A DNA stretch of 17,957 nucleotides from CAYLMM01 sp964384825 (GTDB lineage: Bacteria > Krumholzibacteriota > Krumholzibacteriia > LZORAL124-64-63): the NCBI GenBank assembly GCA_964384825.1, contig CAYLMM010000055.1, forward strand, positions 1-17,957. The letters are read 5' to 3'. Shown piece after piece: positions 14,613 through 17,957 of the stretch. The translations under genes and the position numbers were made by a program. Each line of letters opens with the position of its first letter. The stretch's first letter is position 1. The notes under the pieces were generated by a model, which saw only the letters and a program-made list of their open reading frames with translations, was not told where the DNA came from and made no database searches.

Positions 14613-15056
14613 CTAGTATCGCAGATCGATATCCAGCCGGAGCGTCATGCCCGCCTCGACCGTGAAAACCGCCTGCTCATAGCGCGGCTTGCCCCGGCGC
14701 AGGTTGTTGTGCGAGACGCCGGCGCCCTCCTTGGGTTTCGGGAATGGGAACCAGCGCATGTCGAAATCGCCGTTGCGGTTCTTGTCGTGCACGACCTCGG
14801 CCGCGTAGAGGCCGGGCGGCACCCCCTCGAAGACCGCGACCATCGTGTCGGCATCGGCCGACAGGGCCTTCTTGGCATAGGCCTTGTCCATGTCGGTCCA
14901 GGAATCCTCGTCGGAGAACAGGGCGACCAGGATGTCCCCTCCCTGTTCGACGCGCACCGTGGCGATCGTCAACTCGACGCGGCCTCCGCCCCCCGCATGG
15001 GCCGCCGCCGGCAAGGCCAGGACCAGAACCGCGCAGATGATCCAGATCTTTCGCAT
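14613..15056 (-). CDS. DUF2141 family secreted protein, 147 aa
   Basis: The ATG at 15056 has GGAGG (15067-15063) 6 nt upstream and opens a signal peptide (MRKIWIICAVLVLALPAAAHA, cleavage after about 22). The mature part matches the DUF2141 pattern: an RVELTIATVRVEQGGDILVALF strand region and a FEGVPPGLYAAEVVHDKNRN motif. GDFDMRWFPFPKPKEGAGVS and PRYEQAVFTVE follow. In DUF2141 proteins the conserved HDxNxNGxxD stretch and the following PKEG/S segment are the signature; both are visible here. The biochemical function of the family is not established; products are periplasmic or outer-surface. It is divergent from the lipoprotein gene at 15269. Confidence 0.88.
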   Translation of the reverse strand: MRKIWIICAVLVLALPAAAHAGGGGRVELTIATVRVEQGGDILVALFSDEDSWTDMDKAYAKKALSADADTMVAVFEGVPPGLYAAEVVHDKNRNGDFDMRWFPFPKPKEGAGVSHNNLRRGKPRYEQAVFTVEAGMTLRLDIDLRY

Positions 15057-15062
15057 GTCGGG

Positions 15063-15067
15063 CCTCC
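15063..15067 (-). promoter_or_regulatory. Shine-Dalgarno GGAGG for the 15056 ATG
   Basis: GGAGG ends 6 nt before the ATG at 15056. It favours this start over the in-frame ATG at 15140, whose extension would bury the signal peptide. Confidence 0.7.
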
Positions 15068-15084
15068 ATTTCCTCTCGATGCGG

Positions 15085-15090
15085 ATCATA
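15085..15090 (-). promoter_or_regulatory. Possible -10 TATGAT for the DUF2141 gene
   Basis: TATGAT (5/6 to the -10) lies on the minus strand about 30 nt before the ATG and would give a short leader of about 22 nt. No convincing -35 is present. Confidence 0.3.
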
Positions 15091-15166
15091 CCGGCCGCAG
15101 CGATCGGAAACACGATAATTCCACCGGCCACGGCCGCCACGCGCGCCTCCGGCGGACACGACCGGC

Positions 15167-15195
15167 TTGCCCCCGCCGATGCCGGGGTCTATCCT
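15167..15195 (+). promoter_or_regulatory. Promoter candidate TTGCCC-17-TATCCT for the lipoprotein/rarD pair
   Basis: TTGCCC (15167-15172, 4/6) and TATCCT (15190-15195, 4/6) are spaced by 17 nt. They would start a transcript near 15202, about 67 nt before the lipoprotein ATG. Confidence 0.4.
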
Positions 15196-15268
15196 CCTGC
15201 GGTGATCCGATGCGCGACCCGCTCCGCCCGGGCGCGCGATATCACCCGGCTTCACGAAAGGATCGGTC

Positions 15269-15727
15269 ATGATTCCGCACCGCACAGCCCTGCTGATGCT
15301 GGCCGCCGCCCTGTTGCTCTGCGCCGCCGGATGCGGCGACGGACAGGGGGATGGGGACTTCCTGCAGTTCCGCGTGGCCGAGGACGCTCCCGGCGAGGGC
15401 CTGCAGGCCGTAAAGGCGGAACTGCTCGGCCGCGATATCTACCTGCATCCGGAAATCCTGCTGAACGAGGGCCACATCGACACCGCCGCGGTCATCCTGC
15501 AGCACGCCCGGCCGATGGTCAGCCTCGAGCTGACCGAAGAGGGCGCCGCGGTCATGGCCGAACTGACGGCGGCCAACGTGGGCAAACGGATCGCGATCCT
15601 GGTCGACGGCGAGATCGTCTCGGCGCCCGTCTGCCGCGAACAGATCACCAGCCGCCGGGCCCTGATCGCGGGCGACTTCGACAAGGCGCAGGCGCAGCAT
15701 ATCGCCGACGTCCTGAACGCCGAATAA
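15269..15727 (+). CDS. Lipoprotein made of a SecD P1-head-like domain, 152 aa
   Basis: AAAGGA lies about 6 nt before the ATG. The N-terminus is a lipoprotein signal (MIPHRTALLMLAAALLLCAAGC; lipid-attachment Cys at residue 22, -3 to -1 AAG). The rest resembles the periplasmic P1 head subdomain of the SecD translocation subunit. It has MVSLELTEEGAAVMAELTAA, then NVGKRIAILVDGEIVSAPV, then REQITSRRALIAGDF and a closing helix AQHIADVLNAE. Full SecD is a six-TM protein of about 400-600 residues; here only this subdomain is present, with no membrane helices beyond the signal. It is therefore not a SecD pseudogene remnant in the usual sense but a lipid-anchored version. A role in secretion is not shown. 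The rarD-like gene follows after 18 nt, so the two are probably cotranscribed. Confidence 0.85.
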   Translation: MIPHRTALLMLAAALLLCAAGCGDGQGDGDFLQFRVAEDAPGEGLQAVKAELLGRDIYLHPEILLNEGHIDTAAVILQHARPMVSLELTEEGAAVMAELTAANVGKRIAILVDGEIVSAPVCREQITSRRALIAGDFDKAQAQHIADVLNAE

Positions 15728-15745
15728 TAGGAAGCCGGAACCGCG

Positions 15746-16642
15746 ATGCCCCACGACCGAAACTCGCGCATCGGAGTCGCCTACGGCCTGGCCGCCTACA
15801 CGGCCTGGGGCTTCATCGCGCTGTACTTCAAGGCGGTGGCCCACGTGCCGCCCCTGGAGGTCCTGGCGCACCGGATCGTCTGGTCGCTGCTGCTGCTGAT
15901 CGCGCTGCTGGCGGTCCGCGGCCGGCTGGCCGATCTGCGGAGCGCCCTGGCCGACCGCGCGACGGTGCTGACCCTCGGCGGCACCACCATCCTGATCGCG
16001 GTCAACTGGTACGTCTTCATCTGGGCGGTAACCAACGGGCACGTCCTGCAGGCCAGCCTGGGCTATTTCATCAACCCGCTGGTGAACGTGCTGCTGGGGG
16101 TGATCTTCCTCGGCGAGAGGCTGCGGAGGGCCCAGACCGCCAGCGTGGCCCTGGCCGCCTGCGGCGTGGCCTGGCTGACCCTGCGGGTGGGCCAGGTGCC
16201 GGTGATCTCGCTGGCGCTGGCGCTGAGCTTCGGCTTCTACGGCCTGCTGCGCAAGAAGGTGCGGGCCGACGGCATGACCGGCCTGACGGCCGAGACCCTG
16301 CTGCTCGCGCCGATCGCGCTGCTTTTCCTGGGACGGCTGGAGATGCGGGGGGATCTGGCCTTCACCCATCTGGACCGCGCCACCGACCTGCTGCTGCCGC
16401 TGGGCGGCGTGGTGACCGCGGTGCCGCTGGTCTGGTTCGCCAACGCGGCCCGGCGGCTGCGCTACGCGACGGTGGGCTTCCTGCAGTACATCGCCCCCTC
16501 GCTGCAGTTCCTGCTGGCGGTCGCGGCCTTCGGCGAGCCCTTCACCCGCGACCACCTGGCGACCTTCGCCTGCATCTGGACGGCGCTGGGCATCTACACC
16601 TGGGACGCTCTGCGCGGCGCGCGCCCTCCGCGCAGCACCTGA
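15746..16642 (+). CDS. rarD: RarD-type EamA/DMT family transporter, 298 aa
   Basis: An inner-membrane protein of about ten hydrophobic helices, roughly at residues 9-28, 36-57, 74-95, 101-123, 130-147, 151-168, 178-194, 213-234, 239-262 and 268-287. The RarD signature runs through the first half: GLAAYTAWGFIALYFKAV, then LEVLAHRIVWSLLL, then NWYVFIWAVTNGHVLQASLG, YFINPLVNVLLG and FLGERLRR. The second half has VGFLQYIAPSLQFLLAV. The length of 298 is usual for the family. The substrate is unknown; RarD was named for a chloramphenicol-sensitivity phenotype and the transported compound is not settled. Translation is probably coupled with the lipoprotein gene 18 nt upstream; GGAA precedes the ATG by 5 nt. 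It ends just before a hairpin in the convergent gap. Confidence 0.92.
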   Translation: MPHDRNSRIGVAYGLAAYTAWGFIALYFKAVAHVPPLEVLAHRIVWSLLLLIALLAVRGRLADLRSALADRATVLTLGGTTILIAVNWYVFIWAVTNGHVLQASLGYFINPLVNVLLGVIFLGERLRRAQTASVALAACGVAWLTLRVGQVPVISLALALSFGFYGLLRKKVRADGMTGLTAETLLLAPIALLFLGRLEMRGDLAFTHLDRATDLLLPLGGVVTAVPLVWFANAARRLRYATVGFLQYIAPSLQFLLAVAAFGEPFTRDHLATFACIWTALGIYTWDALRGARPPRST

Positions 16643-16679
16643 TCCCGCCGCCGGAATTCCAGCTCACCCGACATGAAGA

Positions 16680-16708
16680 ATCCCCGGGACCGCGCGGGCC
16701 CCGGGGAT
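16680..16708. terminator. Bidirectional hairpin between rarD and the lamin-tail gene
   Basis: ATCCCCGGG (16680-16688) pairs perfectly with CCCGGGGAT (16700-16708) around an 11-nt loop. It lies in the 103-nt gap between convergent stops, where a shared terminator is expected. Leftward it is followed by a short T-rich TTCTT; rightward there is no T run, so efficiency is uncertain. Confidence 0.5.
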
Positions 16709-16745
16709 CTCGCGCCGCTCGCGGCGGCGATCTCGCGAATCGATC

Positions 16746-17378
16746 CTACCGGTACAGGGTCTTCAGGGCGCCCCAGCTGGCATCCTCGCCGGGAACCGTG
16801 CCGCAATCGGCGACGTGCACGCCGATGTTACCGAAGTAGTTGATCTCGTATCCGATCCACTCCGCGGCGGGATCGAAGTCGTCCAGGCCGTCGGGATCGC
16901 CGCAGCAGACCTGGCTCGACCGGACGATGGTGTTGTCCTTGGTCGAGGCGTCGCCGGTACCCCACTCGCCCGCGGCGGGATCCTCGCCGATCTTGCCGAT
17001 GACGTCGACGATCACATCATCGACCGTCAGCGAGAAGGCGTCGTCGCCGTTGAAGTTCACCGTGCCGCTGGTCATGTCGGCGGCCGCCAGGATCGCGGGA
17101 TCGGCGCTGCCGTGGCAGACCACGAACACGCCGCCGGGAGCCAGGGTGCCCTCGAGGGTCTGGCTGCTGGTGATGCCCGTCGTGCCGTTGGAATGCAGCC
17201 GGATCTGGACGGTGGACAGGTCCAGATCGGCGCCGGTCGCGTTGTAGATCTCGACGTATTTGTTGTAGCTGCTGCCTTCGCAGTACTCGGAGAAGAAAAC
17301 GCAGGTCTGGGCGGAGGCCACGAGGGCGACACCCATGACGACCGAAGTCATCAAAAGGATCGTGAGCAGTTTTTTCAT
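16746..17378 (-). CDS. Secreted lamin-tail-domain (LTD) protein with SWGALKTLYR tail, 210 aa
   Basis: The ATG at 17378 opens a clear signal peptide (MKKLLTILLMTSVVMGVALVASA, cleavage near 23-24). AGGAG lies 9 nt upstream; an in-frame extension to 17441 is Arg-rich and rejected. The LTD (about 26-120) shows FFSEYCEGSSYNKYVEIYNA, then LDLSTVQIRLHSNG and LEGTLAPGGVFVVCHGSAD. The latter half has a VDVIGKIGEDP strand and a FDPAAEWIGYEINYFGNIGVH ending common in bacterial LTD proteins. LTDs are Ig-fold domains found in secreted and surface proteins and in some extracellular nucleases; no nuclease domain is attached here. The final residues, DASWGALKTLYR, match the ending of the small module A protein at 13867-14418. 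A surface-attached binding role is inferred. Confidence 0.9.
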   Translation of the reverse strand: MKKLLTILLMTSVVMGVALVASAQTCVFFSEYCEGSSYNKYVEIYNATGADLDLSTVQIRLHSNGTTGITSSQTLEGTLAPGGVFVVCHGSADPAILAAADMTSGTVNFNGDDAFSLTVDDVIVDVIGKIGEDPAAGEWGTGDASTKDNTIVRSSQVCCGDPDGLDDFDPAAEWIGYEINYFGNIGVHVADCGTVPGEDASWGALKTLYR

Positions 17379-17473
17379 GGGAGAGCGCTCCTGGTTCGAG
17401 TGACGCGTCCGCGAACGCCGTTGCGCGGAGACAGCGGACATCGCTGCGAGCCGACCATCGGCAAGCAGTTGGC

Positions 17474-17479
17474 ATCATA
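17474..17479 (-). promoter_or_regulatory. Possible -10 TATGAT for the LTD gene
   Basis: TATGAT on the minus strand (5/6) would start transcription near 17467, about 89 nt before the ATG. The -35 region (TTTCAT or ATTTCA) is poor. Confidence 0.35.
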
Positions 17480-17537
17480 CGACATTTTCCGATCGCATGA
17501 AATGGAAAAACGTCGAGCCCGAACCATCAAGCAGGAC

Positions 17538-17584
17538 AGTTTTTGTTTTTTACGATTGCAACTATCGGTAAGCGATGGTACAAT
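17538..17584 (+). promoter_or_regulatory. Promoter TTGCAA-17-TACAAT with upstream T-rich tract
   Basis: TTGCAA (17556-17561, 4/6) and TACAAT (17579-17584, 5/6) are spaced by exactly 17 nt. Just upstream of the -35 is a T-rich tract (from about 17540), which would fit an UP element. The predicted start near 17591 lies about 87 nt before the ATG at 17678. Confidence 0.6.
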
Positions 17585-17663
17585 GATTTTTCAATTCAAC
17601 AACTCGCTGACTCGAGGGCCTGGCGGACATCAGCCGCGAGGGGAGCCGGAAACAGAACCGGCC

Positions 17664-17670
17664 GGGAGGA
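17664..17670 (+). promoter_or_regulatory. Shine-Dalgarno GGGAGGA that decides the start of the last gene
   Basis: GGGAGGA lies 7 nt before the ATG at 17678 but only 1 nt before the in-frame ATG at 17672. The second ATG is therefore preferred. Confidence 0.65.
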
Positions 17671-17677
17671 TATGACG

Positions 17678-17957
17678 ATGAATAGGCTAACGGGAACCGT
17701 GGGCGTTCTCGTCCTCATTGGCTTGACCGTGCTGACTTCAGGCGGCGCTGTCGCGGAATGCGACATCAACGGCGTCTCCGAGGCGACCTGGGCCGGCGAC
17801 GACCCCGGCGCTCCGGCCGACTGGATGTACACCCTGACGATCACCTGGAACACCGACAGCCCCTACGGGGTCAGCCATGTCGATCTGGTGCCCGGCGCCG
17901 GCGGCCGCTGCACCTGCGAAGACATGGAGGAAGCCTTTTTCTGGATCGATCCGGTCG
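17678..17957 (+). CDS. Unrecognised secreted protein, N-terminal part only (runs off the right edge)
   Basis: The frame is open for 93 codons to the end of the window. It begins with a signal peptide (MNRLTGTVGVLVLIGLTVLTS..., cleavage near AVA-EC). The visible mature part is ECDINGVSEATWAGDDPG, then WMYTLTITWNTDSPYGVSHV, then GRCTCEDMEEAFFW. I do not recognise a family. It looks like the start of a beta-rich domain with at least three cysteines. A good promoter and Shine-Dalgarno precede it, so it is a genuine gene start. It is divergent from the LTD gene. Confidence 0.8.
   Translation, partial: MNRLTGTVGVLVLIGLTVLTSGGAVAECDINGVSEATWAGDDPGAPADWMYTLTITWNTDSPYGVSHVDLVPGAGGRCTCEDMEEAFFWIDPV

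Noticed and set aside
14884..16839. Plus-strand open frame of 651 codons overlapping DUF2141, the lipoprotein and rarD
   Set aside because: It is out of frame with three well-supported genes, and its translation is Arg/Ala/Gly-rich without domains.

Overview
The window (about 18 kb) comes from a GC-rich bacterium that exports many large modular proteins. The four large plus-strand proteins end in a FlgD/Ig-like C-terminal domain introduced by a YPNPFNP or APNPFNP motif. They are built from cohesin-like, dockerin-like, FnIII/Ig-like and LamG-like modules. This style is typical of candidate phyla of the FCB supergroup, such as Krumholzibacteriota/Eisenbacteria-like lineages. That placement is inferred from protein style and GC content; no marker gene is present.

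Layout. (1) Positions 1-807, minus strand: the 5' part of a secreted multimodular protein that runs off the left edge. (2) Positions 808-1430: a divergent intergenic region with a near-consensus forward promoter (TTGACA-17-TAGAAT), an imperfect hairpin starting at the predicted +1, and a weaker reverse extended -10. (3) Positions 1431-13829, plus strand: four tightly spaced genes (gaps 67, 46 and 46 nt), very likely one operon. Three encode large proteins of 1157, 1040 and 1613 aa. The fourth, in second position, encodes a 266-aa cohesin plus FlgD-tail protein. (4) Positions 13867-15056, minus strand: a small secreted protein that is a stand-alone copy of a module used in the large proteins, and a DUF2141 protein. 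(5) Positions 15269-16642, plus strand: a lipoprotein made of a SecD P1-head-like domain, then a RarD-type EamA transporter, 18 nt apart. (6) Positions 16746-17378, minus strand: a secreted lamin-tail-domain protein. (7) Positions 17678-17957, plus strand: the start of an unrecognised secreted protein.

How the genes may work together. The large operon proteins share a common carboxy half: FnIII-like, dockerin-like, cohesin-like, then FlgD-like tail. They also share a beta-rich module (here 'module A', opening YVDIG-PASE). Cohesin-like and dockerin-like modules lie in the same polypeptides, and a lone cohesin protein sits in the same operon. This suggests an extracellular, possibly self-assembling, surface structure. 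That is inference; no binding can be shown from sequence. Two classes of C-terminal ending occur: FlgD-like domains ending in LLK on the operon proteins, and a short SWGxxKTL[FY]R tail on the two small minus-strand secreted proteins. This hints at two export or anchoring routes.

No tRNA, rRNA, CRISPR array, transposase or phage gene was seen.
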